Shown piece by piece: positions 1 through 8,458 of a stretch of 64,000 bases of DNA; the first letter of the stretch is position 1; each line of letters starts with the position of its first letter. Source of the stretch: Candidatus Aalborgicola defluviihabitans (GTDB lineage Bacteria; Pseudomonadota; Gammaproteobacteria; Burkholderiales; Burkholderiaceae_C); assembly GCA_016705575.1 (NCBI GenBank), contig JADIXX010000002.1, positions 73,510-137,509 on the forward strand, given 5' to 3'. The notes under the pieces were generated by a model, which saw only the letters and a list, made by a program, of their open reading frames with translations, ran no database searches and was not told the origin of the DNA. Both the position numbers and the translations under genes were made by a program.

Positions 1-110
1 TACTGGTTTGCGGTGATTTACCAGTTTCGCGTCTGCTTTAAGTCTTCAATGGTTTGTTGATTGCGGGTTTGGACACCATCGCGTTTTGAGTTATTTTGAG
101 GAGTCCTTAC

Positions 111-545
111 ATGGGCAACAAACTTTACGTGGGCAACCTGCCCTATTCTTTCCGTGATGAAGACCTGCAACAAGCGTTTTCGGCTTACGGTTCCGTTTCT
201 AGCGCCAAAGTCATGATGGAACGTGACACTGGCCGTTCCAAAGGCTTCGGCTTTGTGGAAATGGGCAGCGACGCAGAGGCACAAGCAGCCATCGGTGGCA
301 TGAACGGCCAACAATTCGGTGGCCGTGGCCTCGTGGTCAACGAAGCCCGTCCCATGGAAGCGCGTCCTCCCCGTACCGGTGGCGGCGGCTTTGGTGGTGG
401 TGCTGGCGGCGGTGGCCGTAGTGGCGGCGGCGGTGGCGGCTACGGTGGTGGCGGCGGCGGCGGTGGTTACGGCGGTGGCGCTGGCGGCGGCCGTAGCGGC
501 GGCGGCGGCGGTGGTGGTTACGGCGGTGGCCGTAGCAGCTACTAA
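111..545 (+). CDS. RRM-type RNA-binding protein with glycine-rich tail
   Basis: A 144-residue protein with one RNA-recognition motif followed by a glycine-rich tail. RNP2 (LYVGNL, residues 5-10) and RNP1 (KGFGFVEM, 44-51) are both present. From about residue 90 to the end the tail is almost only Gly with scattered Arg, Ser and Tyr. Bacterial proteins of this type are usually cold-inducible RNA-binding proteins of the cytoplasm that bind single-stranded RNA. The ATG at 111 is chosen over an upstream TTG at 96 because GAGGAG lies 7 bases before it. An intrinsic terminator follows at once, so the gene is probably monocistronic. Confidence 0.9.
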   Translation: MGNKLYVGNLPYSFRDEDLQQAFSAYGSVSSAKVMMERDTGRSKGFGFVEMGSDAEAQAAIGGMNGQQFGGRGLVVNEARPMEARPPRTGGGGFGGGAGGGGRSGGGGGGYGGGGGGGGYGGGAGGGRSGGGGGGGYGGGRSSY

Positions 546-572
546 GCAGCTACCGGAGCAAGTCTCCAAATT

Positions 573-598
573 AAAAAAGGGCCTCTGGGCCCTTTTTT
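573..598 (+). terminator. Rho-independent terminator after the RRM gene
   Basis: An 11-bp perfect stem (AAAAAAGGGCC / GGCCCTTTTTT) around a TCTG loop, with the T-run forming the 3' arm. It is symmetrical, so it can also serve the converging SDR gene on the minus strand. Confidence 0.9.
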
Positions 599-616
599 GT
601 TGTTTGACAAAAGCAC

Positions 617-1393
617 TTACACGCCATCAACACGCCGCTTGCGTGGGCGCCCGGATAAAACTTTGTCAAACAACCAGTTCGGCAATAGGCGCAGGCCCTT
701 CGCCACCCATCCCATTTGCCATGGAATCACCCGGTAGCTGGCACCCGCTGCGATGGCTTTGTATGCCCGGTTGGCAAAATCATCGGCCTGCATCAGAAAA
801 GGCATCCGATAGCGGTTCTTTTGAGTGAGCGGTGTGTCAATGTAACCCGGACAAATGGTGCAGACCCGAATGCCGCTGTGGCGCAGTTCACCACGCAGAC
901 TTTCGCAGTAACTGATCACCGCAGCCTTGCTCGCGCAGTAAGCGCCATGTCCCGGCAACCCGCGGATCCCAGCCACACTGCCAATGCCCACCAGCGCGCC
1001 CGAACCGCGCTGTGCCATGGGGTCGATGAAGGCATGGAAGCTTGCCGCCAGACCCACGTTATTGACCGCAAATGTTCGCGTCATCACGTCCAGATCATTG
1101 CGAATGGCGGTGTCCATACCAATGCTGATACCAGCATTCGCAATCACCACATCGGGTACGCCCTGGCGCTGCAAGCATTGCTGGGTAGCGTTCACGATGT
1201 TGTCCACCTCCGCCACGTCGGCGCTGTAAACCTGGTAGCGTGCCAAGTCCAAGCCGCGCAACCGGGCCCATGCCTCAATCTCTTCGGTGCGTCGAGCCAC
1301 CAACGCCAGCGAGAAACCGGCCTGGTAATAGCGCCAGGCCAATGCCTGACCGATACCACTGGAAGCGCCGGTAATGAAAACCAATTGGGACAT
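617..1393 (-). CDS. short-chain dehydrogenase/reductase (SDR)
   Basis: A 258-residue classical SDR. It has the Rossmann cofactor motif TGASSGIG (residues 8-15), the NAG motif near 86-88, and the catalytic Ser139, Tyr152 and Lys156 (YCASK). These enzymes catalyse NAD(P)-dependent oxidation or reduction of alcohols and carbonyls; the substrate cannot be told from sequence. The basic C-terminal tail (RPRKRR) and hydrophobic end resemble SDRs that sit near membranes. It lies 10 bases downstream of lptC on the same strand and may be co-transcribed with the kdsD-kdsC-lptC genes. Confidence 0.85.
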   Translation of the reverse strand: MSQLVFITGASSGIGQALAWRYYQAGFSLALVARRTEEIEAWARLRGLDLARYQVYSADVAEVDNIVNATQQCLQRQGVPDVVIANAGISIGMDTAIRNDLDVMTRTFAVNNVGLAASFHAFIDPMAQRGSGALVGIGSVAGIRGLPGHGAYCASKAAVISYCESLRGELRHSGIRVCTICPGYIDTPLTQKNRYRMPFLMQADDFANRAYKAIAAGASYRVIPWQMGWVAKGLRLLPNWLFDKVLSGRPRKRRVDGV

Positions 1394-1403
1394 AGGCTGC
1401 CTC

Positions 1404-2027
1404 CTAGGGTTGTGCTACATGGGGCGGCATCAAGGTGCCACGCACACGGCCACTCAATTGCAGGGTCTGCTCCACGTTGTCAAAGTCCATGCGGTCAGCA
1501 CTGAAGCGGTCCTGGCCGCGCAACATGACCACCGGTTTGTGGGAGCGCACCCTGTCGGTATTCATGAAGGCATGCAAAAACTCGCCACGGTATTCCATGC
1601 GCTGCGCGGTGGGTCCGGTCTTGGCAGCATCTGCGTCGCGCACCACCACAGCGTTGCCCATCAGTTGCACCTCCGACGAGTCCTCATTGGTCAGGCCCCG
1701 GTTAGCCGTGGCCGTGGTCAGGCGACCCTGTTCGTCAAAAGAGCGTACTCGAATAGCATCAATCTCCAGCCACAGGGTATCTGGGTAGTGGCGCGCCTGC
1801 GTGCCAATTACTTCTGTGCGCACACGGCCCTGCGCATCAAAGGTTCGCACAGAAAAATCACGCATGAAATAGTCCGGCTCATGCTGAACCGGCTTCTGTA
1901 CCACCAGTCCGTTAGCGGGTGGCGTGCTACGCACCAGCCAGTAGGTTCCCGAAGCCAGGAGCCCCATGGAAATCAGCGGAAAGTAGAGCAGGAAACGGTC
2001 CCAGCCGTCACGCAACAAGGACATCAT
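1404..2027 (-). CDS. lptC: LPS export periplasmic protein LptC
   Basis: A 207-residue protein with one N-terminal membrane anchor (about residues 13-32) and a periplasmic beta-jellyroll-type domain. This is the architecture of LptC, which receives lipopolysaccharide from the inner-membrane LptB2FG transporter and passes it to LptA. The identification rests on length, topology, the MRDFSVRTFD-type strand pattern and, above all, position: its start overlaps the kdsC stop by four bases, and kdsD-kdsC-lptC is a well known Gram-negative order. lptA and lptB, often next in line, are not here; an SDR follows instead. Confidence 0.85.
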   Translation of the reverse strand: MMSLLRDGWDRFLLYFPLISMGLLASGTYWLVRSTPPANGLVVQKPVQHEPDYFMRDFSVRTFDAQGRVRTEVIGTQARHYPDTLWLEIDAIRVRSFDEQGRLTTATANRGLTNEDSSEVQLMGNAVVVRDADAAKTGPTAQRMEYRGEFLHAFMNTDRVRSHKPVVMLRGQDRFSADRMDFDNVEQTLQLSGRVRGTLMPPHVAQP

Positions 2028-2569
2028 TGCGTATACGATTCCAGCAAACTCCCGTAGCGCCCACTGGCGACCAGGAGAATGTCACAAAACACACGGGCAG
2101 CTCCGTGCCCACCCTGTAGGGCAGTTACGTGATGAGCCACAGCCAATACCTCTGCATGGGCGTTGACCGGTGCACAGGCAAAAGCACAGCGGCGCATCAC
2201 CGGCAAATCCGGCCAATCGTCGCCCATGGCAGCAGCAACACTCCAGTCCAGCCCCAGCGTGGCCAAGGTCTTCTCTGCGGCAGGTCGCTTGTCCTCGGTT
2301 CCAAAGAAGGCATGGACAATGCCCAACGCCTGCAAACGAACGCGCAGGGCCATGGAGTCCCGTCCGGTGATGACCACAGGCGTGATCCCGGCTAGTTGCA
2401 ACAACTTGAGCCCATGGCCGTCTAACGAGTTGAAACGCTTAATCGATTCCCCCGATTCAGAAAAAAACAAACCCCCGTCTGTCAGTACGCCATCCACATC
2501 AAAAAAGGCGACTTTCACACCCTGCGCCTTGAGCAACAACTCGGGATCAAAATTCAGGGTCGGTTTCAT
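2024..2569 (-). CDS. kdsC: 3-deoxy-D-manno-octulosonate-8-phosphate phosphatase
   Basis: KdsC removes the phosphate from Kdo-8-phosphate to give Kdo, the inner sugar of LPS. The 181-residue HAD-fold protein has the nucleophile motif FFDVDGVLTDG (Asp24 and Asp26), a Thr motif in VITGRDS, and the metal-binding GDDWPDLPVM near the C-terminal third. It lacks a cap domain, as expected for the tetrameric KdsC/YrbI family. It overlaps kdsD upstream by one base and lptC downstream by four, indicating translational coupling. Confidence 0.95.
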   Translation of the reverse strand: MKPTLNFDPELLLKAQGVKVAFFDVDGVLTDGGLFFSESGESIKRFNSLDGHGLKLLQLAGITPVVITGRDSMALRVRLQALGIVHAFFGTEDKRPAAEKTLATLGLDWSVAAAMGDDWPDLPVMRRCAFACAPVNAHAEVLAVAHHVTALQGGHGAARVFCDILLVASGRYGSLLESYTQ

Positions 2570-3570
2570 CAGATAACCTTCGCACGCATCAAGTCGTTGC
2601 TATTGAGAGCACCGCACAAGCGGCCATCGGCATCCACAACCAACACGCTGGTAATGCGCTGGCCTTCCATCAGTTCGGCCGCGTCCACCGCCAGTGCATG
2701 TTGGTCCACGGTAAAGGGCGCGCGGTGCATGACCTCGTGCGCAGACTTGCCACGCAAATCAATGCCCTGCTCCACCAGCCGCCGCAAATCCCCGTCCGTG
2801 AAGATGCCAAGTACCCGCCTATTCGCATCGACAATGGCCGCAGCCCCAAGCCCCTTGGAACTCATTTCACGCATCAGCTCACTGAAACCCGCAGTTGGCT
2901 GCACGATCGGAATCGCCTCGCCCGAACGCATGACATCGCTGACATGGGTGAGCAACTTGCGTCCCAATGCGCCACCGGGATGGGAGCGCGCAAAGTCCTC
3001 GGCACGAAAGCCCCGCGCGTCCAGCAGCGCTACGGCCAATGCGTCGCCCAAGGCCAACTGGGCAGTGGTGCTGGCCGTTGGCGCCAAATTCAGAGGACAG
3101 GCCTCCTTGTCTACCGTACTGTCCAGCCACAGATCCGCATGCAAGGCCAACGTGGATTGCGCGTTACCAGTCATGGCCACCACCGGCGCACCCAGGCGTT
3201 TGAGCATGGGGAAAATTGCCGACATTTCCTGCGACTCCCCGCTGTTGGAAATTGCCAGCACCAAATCGGTGGCCGTGATCATCCCCAGATCACCATGACT
3301 GGCCTCAGCCGGATGCACGAACATAGCCGGCGTACCGGTAGAGGCCAGCGTAGCGGCAATCTTGCGGCCAATGTGGCCACTCTTTCCCATGCCCATCACC
3401 ACCACACGGCCCTGAATGGCCAAAACCATTTGGACCGCCTTGGCAAAGGTAGCACCGACCCGGCTCTTGAGTCCCATGACCGCCGCGGCCTCAATGTCGA
3501 AAGTCTCATGTGCCAGCGCAATCGCGCGCTCGGCCGTTTGTGCGGGATACCGCGTAGCGTGATCGGTCAT
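2569..3570 (-). CDS. kdsD: arabinose-5-phosphate isomerase (SIS + CBS)
   Basis: KdsD converts ribulose-5-phosphate to arabinose-5-phosphate, the first committed substrate for Kdo. The 333-residue protein has an N-terminal SIS sugar-isomerase domain (roughly residues 45-180, with GMGKSGHIGRKIA and SNSGES loops) followed by two CBS domains (about 210-333). This is the full KdsD/GutQ architecture. It is the first gene of the kdsD-kdsC-lptC operon. A short divergent gap of 44 bases separates it from the Kef-type antiporter gene, so both promoters must lie in that gap or overlap coding sequence. Confidence 0.95.
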   Translation of the reverse strand: MTDHATRYPAQTAERAIALAHETFDIEAAAVMGLKSRVGATFAKAVQMVLAIQGRVVVMGMGKSGHIGRKIAATLASTGTPAMFVHPAEASHGDLGMITATDLVLAISNSGESQEMSAIFPMLKRLGAPVVAMTGNAQSTLALHADLWLDSTVDKEACPLNLAPTASTTAQLALGDALAVALLDARGFRAEDFARSHPGGALGRKLLTHVSDVMRSGEAIPIVQPTAGFSELMREMSSKGLGAAAIVDANRRVLGIFTDGDLRRLVEQGIDLRGKSAHEVMHRAPFTVDQHALAVDAAELMEGQRITSVLVVDADGRLCGALNSNDLMRAKVI

Positions 3571-3614
3571 GGCGGCATTTTATAGAGCGGAACGGCTCTT
3601 GCTAGTATGTGGCC

Positions 3615-5600
3615 ATGACCGGACTTGAAATTACCCTCGTTTACCTGCTGGCCGCCGTTCTGGGCGTCGTGGTCTGCCGCTACTTTCAGTTGCCACCCAT
3701 GTTGGGCTATCTGGCGGTTGGGGTTGCAGTGGGGCCCAACGCGCTGGCGCTGGCGCAAGAAGCTGAAGGCGTGCGCAACCTGGGTGAATTTGGCGTCGTG
3801 TTTCTGATGTTTGTTATCGGGCTGGAATTCAACCTGCCCAAATTGCGGGCCATGCGCAAGCATGTATTTGGCCTGGGGCTAGCGCAGGTCGTGGTAACCA
3901 TGTTGGTGGCGACCGTGGCCACCATGGGACTGTCGGTCATTGCATCGCAACAGTGGGGCATGTCCTGGCAGGCAGCACTGGCCCTGTCCAGCGCATTGGC
4001 CATGAGCAGCACCGCCATTGTCGTCAAGCTCATGGTCGAACGGCTGGAGCGTGAATCAGAACACGGCAAGCGGGTTATGGGCGTATTGTTGTTCCAGGAT
4101 TTGGCGGTAGTTCCCTTGCTGGTGTTGATCCCCGCCCTTGGTGCTTCGGGCGAGGAACTGGCAAGCGCGCTGGCGATTGCCGCCATCAAGGCTACGGCCC
4201 TGATCACGGTGCTGCTGGTAGGTGGCCAGCACGTGATGCGCCGCTGGCTCACCCTGGTGGCACGCCGCAAAAGCGAAGAGCTGTTTGTACTGAACCTGCT
4301 CTTCATCACACTGGGGCTGGCATGGCTGACGGAACTGGCGGGCCTGAGCCTGGCGCTAGGAGCGTTCATTGCCGGCATGCTGATCTCCGAGACTGAGTTC
4401 AAACACCAGGTGGAAACCGACATACGTCCCTTTCATGATGTGCTGTTGGGTCTGTTCTTCATCAGCATCGGCATGCTGCTGGATTGGCGGTTGGTATTGG
4501 AAAACTGGCATCTTGTTTTGGTGTTGCTGCTGGTCCCTACCCTCTTCAAAGCGGCCCTGGTGGCAGCCCTGGCCAAGGTGTTGGGAGCCAGCGCCGGCGT
4601 AGCGCTGCGTACAGGTCTCTATCTGGCACAGGCGGGTGAGTTCGGTTTTGTGCTGCTAACCCTGGCCAAAGCCAACTCACTCGTGCCGCCCGCCCTGATG
4701 AACCCCATCATGGCCAGCATGGTGTTGTCCATGCTGGCAACGCCTTTCATCATCATGTACAGCAACCGAATCGTCATGAAGCTGGTAGCCAGCGAGTGGC
4801 TGCAACAGTCGCTGCAAATGACCACCATTGCGCGAAAATCCATCAACGCCAACCGCCACGTCATCATCTGCGGTTATGGACGCTGCGGCCAGAACCTGGC
4901 TAAGATGCTTGAAGGCGAAGGCATCCCCTACATGGCCTTGGACCTGGACCCGGATCGCGTACGCCAGGCCGCTGAAGCAGGTGATTCGGTCGTGTTTGGC
5001 GATGCCGCCCGCTTGCAGGCCTTGATCGCCTCCGGCATTGCACGCGCCAGTGCAGTGGTCATCACCTACCTGGATGTACCGGGTGCACTCAAAGTGCTCA
5101 ACCATGTGCGTGCGCATGCACCCCAAGTGCCCGTCATCGTGCGCACCCAGGACGACCTGAGCCTGGAAGTGCTTCAAGCAGCCGGGGCAACCGAGGTGGT
5201 GCCAGAAACCATCGAGGGTTCGCTGATGCTGGCCAGCCACGCACTGGCTCTGGTAGGTGTCCCCATGCGCCGTGTCATCCGCATCGTGCAAGACCAGCGC
5301 GATGCCCGCTACAAGTTGTTGCGCGGGTTCTTTCGGGGCGCCGATGACGACACGGCGGATGAACTCCAGTACGAGCGACTGGCTACATTGACAGTACCTT
5401 TAGAGGGCAAGGTCGTGGGGCGCCCACTGGGGGAAGTTGCACTGCAGACACTGGATGTGCGTTTGGTCAGCCTGCGCCGCAACAGCGGCAAGGTGGCATC
5501 CGTGCAAGACAGCACCCTACTGCAGCCCGGCGACACTCTGGTGCTATCGGGCAAGGCCGAAGCACTCGCCATCGCTGAGCAAAACTTGCTCAAGGTTTGA
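3615..5600 (+). CDS. Kef-type monovalent cation:proton antiporter (CPA2)
   Basis: A roughly 661-residue CPA2 antiporter. Residues 1-380 form about twelve hydrophobic segments. Next comes a Rossmann RCK_N/TrkA-N domain (near residue 415, motif VIICGYGRCGQNLA) and a C-terminal TrkA-C domain (about 580-660). Such proteins exchange K+ or Na+ for H+ and are gated by nucleotide or thiol-adduct binding to the RCK domain. It matches the KefB/KefC/YbaL group, but the subtype is uncertain. A GTG at 3609 is an alternative start; neither start has a strong ribosome site. Divergent from kdsD. Confidence 0.88.
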   Translation: MTGLEITLVYLLAAVLGVVVCRYFQLPPMLGYLAVGVAVGPNALALAQEAEGVRNLGEFGVVFLMFVIGLEFNLPKLRAMRKHVFGLGLAQVVVTMLVATVATMGLSVIASQQWGMSWQAALALSSALAMSSTAIVVKLMVERLERESEHGKRVMGVLLFQDLAVVPLLVLIPALGASGEELASALAIAAIKATALITVLLVGGQHVMRRWLTLVARRKSEELFVLNLLFITLGLAWLTELAGLSLALGAFIAGMLISETEFKHQVETDIRPFHDVLLGLFFISIGMLLDWRLVLENWHLVLVLLLVPTLFKAALVAALAKVLGASAGVALRTGLYLAQAGEFGFVLLTLAKANSLVPPALMNPIMASMVLSMLATPFIIMYSNRIVMKLVASEWLQQSLQMTTIARKSINANRHVIICGYGRCGQNLAKMLEGEGIPYMALDLDPDRVRQAAEAGDSVVFGDAARLQALIASGIARASAVVITYLDVPGALKVLNHVRAHAPQVPVIVRTQDDLSLEVLQAAGATEVVPETIEGSLMLASHALALVGVPMRRVIRIVQDQRDARYKLLRGFFRGADDDTADELQYERLATLTVPLEGKVVGRPLGEVALQTLDVRLVSLRRNSGKVASVQDSTLLQPGDTLVLSGKAEALAIAEQNLLKV

Positions 5601-5673
5601 CTCCCACCCGGTAATCCCGGGGGCACAATAGCACCTGACGCCGCCGCGCGGCCCCAACACTCTGGCCAACACC

Positions 5674-6231
5674 ATGCAACAGAACATCAGTGTCAACCAA
5701 TACCTGCGGGACCATATCCGCACGGTGTCCGACTGGCCCACGCCGGGCGTGCAATTCCGCGACATCACGCCACTGCTACAGGACGCCAAGGTGTTCCGGG
5801 TGTTGATCGATGCCTTTGTCCACCGCTACATGGATGCCCACATGCGCCCGGACATCGTGGCAGGCTTGGATGCACGCGGCTTCATTCTGGGCGCAGTGGT
5901 GGCGTATGAGCTCAACGTCGGTTTCATTCCCATCCGCAAGAAAGGCAAGCTGCCCTTCACCACAGTGGAGGAAACCTATGAGTTGGAGTACGGCAGCGCC
6001 ACAGTTGAGTTGCACACCGACGCAGTCAAGCCCGGCAACCGGGTACTTTTGATTGACGACCTGATCGCGACCGGTGGCACCATGATGGCGGGTCGCAAAC
6101 TGCTGGAACGCCTGGGTGCCACGGTAATGGAAGGTGCGGCAATAGTGGATTTGCCCGAGTTGGGTGGCTCACAAAAGCTGCGCGATTCCGGCCTGCCGCT
6201 ATTTACCCTGGTAGATTTCGCCGGTCACTAG
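5674..6231 (+). CDS. apt: adenine phosphoribosyltransferase
   Basis: Apt salvages adenine by joining it to PRPP to form AMP. The 185-residue protein shows the family N-terminus (DWPTPGVQFRDITPLL), the flexible loop RKKGKLPF and the PRPP-binding motif VLLIDDLIATGGT near residues 124-136. Its length is normal. It lies 73 bases after the antiporter gene on the same strand, and converges on the hypothetical gene at 6244. Confidence 0.96.
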   Translation: MQQNISVNQYLRDHIRTVSDWPTPGVQFRDITPLLQDAKVFRVLIDAFVHRYMDAHMRPDIVAGLDARGFILGAVVAYELNVGFIPIRKKGKLPFTTVEETYELEYGSATVELHTDAVKPGNRVLLIDDLIATGGTMMAGRKLLERLGATVMEGAAIVDLPELGGSQKLRDSGLPLFTLVDFAGH

Positions 6232-6243
6232 GCGTTGGCACGA

Positions 6244-6981
6244 TCACAAATCCCCGTACTGTGTGCCACTCAAAGGTGAGGGGCGATCGTCTATCTCAGT
6301 GTCTTCAAAGTTCACGGGCGGTTGTGGGTTGCGGCGCCCCGAATGGACGATTTCGCCAGGCGCTACCAACGGTGTGGGGCTGGCCGCAGTAGCCAAGGCC
6401 TGTTTGAATGCCGCAACCTCTTCGGGGTGCAAAGGCTCGTAGCCTGTGAGTGAGGGCGCCACGGGAATCGGCGCTGCCAACGGCTTGTTTACGGGAAGCG
6501 GGGGGGGCGTGGCGGCAACCGGTGTCATCCGTGCGGTGACCCCGGCGGTAACGTGCTCATTGACACGCCAATAAACGGCAGTAACCAGAATATCGTGCCG
6601 GGTTTTGGCCGACTGGGCAATCATCCCTTCCACTTCCGCCAGACGCGCGGTTTCCCCTGCGTATTGCCGGGCAAGGTCCATCATGATCAGGTACTGGCGC
6701 CCCCTTGAATCGAGCGACAAAACCTTGAACTTGTAGCTGGACGACAGCACACCGATGCGAATCATGCATTCCCGCACCACCGAATACAGCAATTCCCGGC
6801 GCTCCAAACGCTCATTCTTGCGATTCGCAGCGCTGCCTGGTGGAGTGGAACCGGAGTATGGACGCCCTTTGTCCGATGGCCGAAAGGGCTCGGTAACATC
6901 CACGTGACTGAGGCCAGAACTTTCGGCAGGTACGGACTGCCGTGGTGGAGGCTTCTTGGAGAACCAGTTGAACAAGGACAT
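6244..6981 (-). CDS. conserved hypothetical protein
   Basis: A protein of about 245 residues that I cannot assign to a family. It has a Pro/Ser-rich low-complexity N-terminus, a folded-looking core (about residues 60-135, with a Cys-containing stretch RECMIRIGVLSSSYKFKVLS) and a Pro/Ala-rich C-terminal half. No signal peptide or membrane segment is seen. The ATG at 6981 (MSLFNWFSKK) is preferred to an upstream TTG at 7002. It lies 43 bases downstream of where mnmE would begin its region on the same strand, and the mnmE stop is upstream of no obvious shared promoter. Confidence 0.6.
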   Translation of the reverse strand: MSLFNWFSKKPPPRQSVPAESSGLSHVDVTEPFRPSDKGRPYSGSTPPGSAANRKNERLERRELLYSVVRECMIRIGVLSSSYKFKVLSLDSRGRQYLIMMDLARQYAGETARLAEVEGMIAQSAKTRHDILVTAVYWRVNEHVTAGVTARMTPVAATPPPLPVNKPLAAPIPVAPSLTGYEPLHPEEVAAFKQALATAASPTPLVAPGEIVHSGRRNPQPPVNFEDTEIDDRPSPLSGTQYGDL

Positions 6982-7024
6982 TCTTATAGCTTTCGGTATC
7001 AACGACCGAAAGAGTGTAGTCCAG

Positions 7025-8431
7025 CTATTTACCGATACAAAATTTGGAGAAGATGACGCCTAACAGGTCGTCCGACGTGAATTCACCGGTGATTTCACTC
7101 AGGGCGTTCTGTCCAAGTCGCAGTTCTTCCGCCACCAAATCCAGGGCCTGGTCCTGCGCGGCCAAATGTTCGCCAGCCAGTTCCAGGTGCGACTGCACCC
7201 GACGCAACGCCTGCAAATGGCGTTCGCGGGCAATAAAAACACCACCACTGGCTGCCTGCCAGCCAGCGGTCTGCAACAGGCTGTGGCGCAGTCCATCCAA
7301 CCCGGAGCCGGTCTTGGCCGATAGTACGATGCCTTTGGTTGGCGCTTCTCCCGATACGGCGTCGGCCTTGTTCCAGACATCGATCACCGGCACATTGTTT
7401 GAGAGTTTCTGGGCGATAGCCCTCGTGATCACAGCATCAGCCGCTACGTAATCAATAGCGTTGATACGCGTGAGATCGTGCAAGAATAGCACTGCATCGG
7501 CGCCTTCAATCGCTTCCCAGGCCCGAGCGATGCCGATTTGTTCCACAGCGTCGTCACTGGGGCGCAAGCCGGCTGTGTCCACCACATGGATCGGCACGCC
7601 TTCAATCTGGATCGTCTGCTGCACCTTGTCGCGGGTGGTGCCGGCAATCGGTGTAACGATGGCCAGTTCGGCCCCAGCCAGCGCGTTGAGCAGTGACGAC
7701 TTGCCGGCGTTGGGCTGCCCGGCAATGACCACGGTGATGCCTTCTCGCAGCAGCGCTCCCTGCGTGGCCTTGTGCAACACGCCATGCAAGGCCTGTTGCA
7801 GGCGGCCGAGTTGCCCCTTGGCATCGGATTTTTCCAGAAAGTCGATCTCCTCCTCGGGGAAGTCCAGCGTGGCCTCCACCAGCATGCGCAGGTGAATCAG
7901 GGCATCACGCAAGACGTGGATCTCGTATGAGAAGGCTCCCGACAGAGACTGTGTGGCGCTGCGAGCTGCTGCTTCCGTGCTGGCGTCAATCAGGTCAGCT
8001 ATCGCTTCAGCCTGGGCCAGATCGATTTTGTCGTTGAGAAAGGCCCGTTCCGAGAACTCGCCGGCCTGCGCAATGCGCATGCTGCTCAAGTAGCTGCAAC
8101 CCGTGGTGGGGTCTTGATCCACCGCAGACTCCAGGCACCGTGCCAGCAGTAATTGCAAGACCACAGGGCCACCATGGGCCTGCAGCTCCAGCACGTCTTC
8201 ACCGGTGAAGGAATGGGGAGTTGGAAAGAACAGTGCTAGACCCTTGTCGATAGCCACGCCCTGGCGGTCGTTGAAAGGCAACAAAGTGGCTTCGCGAGCG
8301 CGCAGACTGCGGCCCAGCAGGTGTTCAACCCACGGCCCCAAGGCCCGACCGCTGACCCGTACGATGCCGACAGCACCCCGCCCGGGAGCAGTCGCAATTG
8401 CGGCGATGGGATCGTGCTGGCGGGCAAGCAT
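7025..8431 (-). CDS. mnmE: tRNA modification GTPase MnmE
   Basis: MnmE works with MnmG to install 5-carboxymethylaminomethyl groups on wobble U34 of tRNAs. The 468-residue protein has the N-terminal formyl-THF-binding domain (IAAIATAPGRGAVGIVRVSG at the start). A helical domain follows, with an inserted Ras-like G domain (P-loop GQPNAGKSS, switch DTAGLR, NKAD). It ends with the C-terminal catalytic motif FCIGK (the CxGK signature). It is complete and lies in the conserved order rpmH-rnpA-yidD-yidC-mnmE. A small hairpin at 8439-8453 sits between it and yidC. Confidence 0.97.
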   Translation of the reverse strand: MLARQHDPIAAIATAPGRGAVGIVRVSGRALGPWVEHLLGRSLRAREATLLPFNDRQGVAIDKGLALFFPTPHSFTGEDVLELQAHGGPVVLQLLLARCLESAVDQDPTTGCSYLSSMRIAQAGEFSERAFLNDKIDLAQAEAIADLIDASTEAAARSATQSLSGAFSYEIHVLRDALIHLRMLVEATLDFPEEEIDFLEKSDAKGQLGRLQQALHGVLHKATQGALLREGITVVIAGQPNAGKSSLLNALAGAELAIVTPIAGTTRDKVQQTIQIEGVPIHVVDTAGLRPSDDAVEQIGIARAWEAIEGADAVLFLHDLTRINAIDYVAADAVITRAIAQKLSNNVPVIDVWNKADAVSGEAPTKGIVLSAKTGSGLDGLRHSLLQTAGWQAASGGVFIARERHLQALRRVQSHLELAGEHLAAQDQALDLVAEELRLGQNALSEITGEFTSDDLLGVIFSKFCIGK

Positions 8432-8458
8432 GGGTGCTAGGCGCGTAGCGCCTCAGGG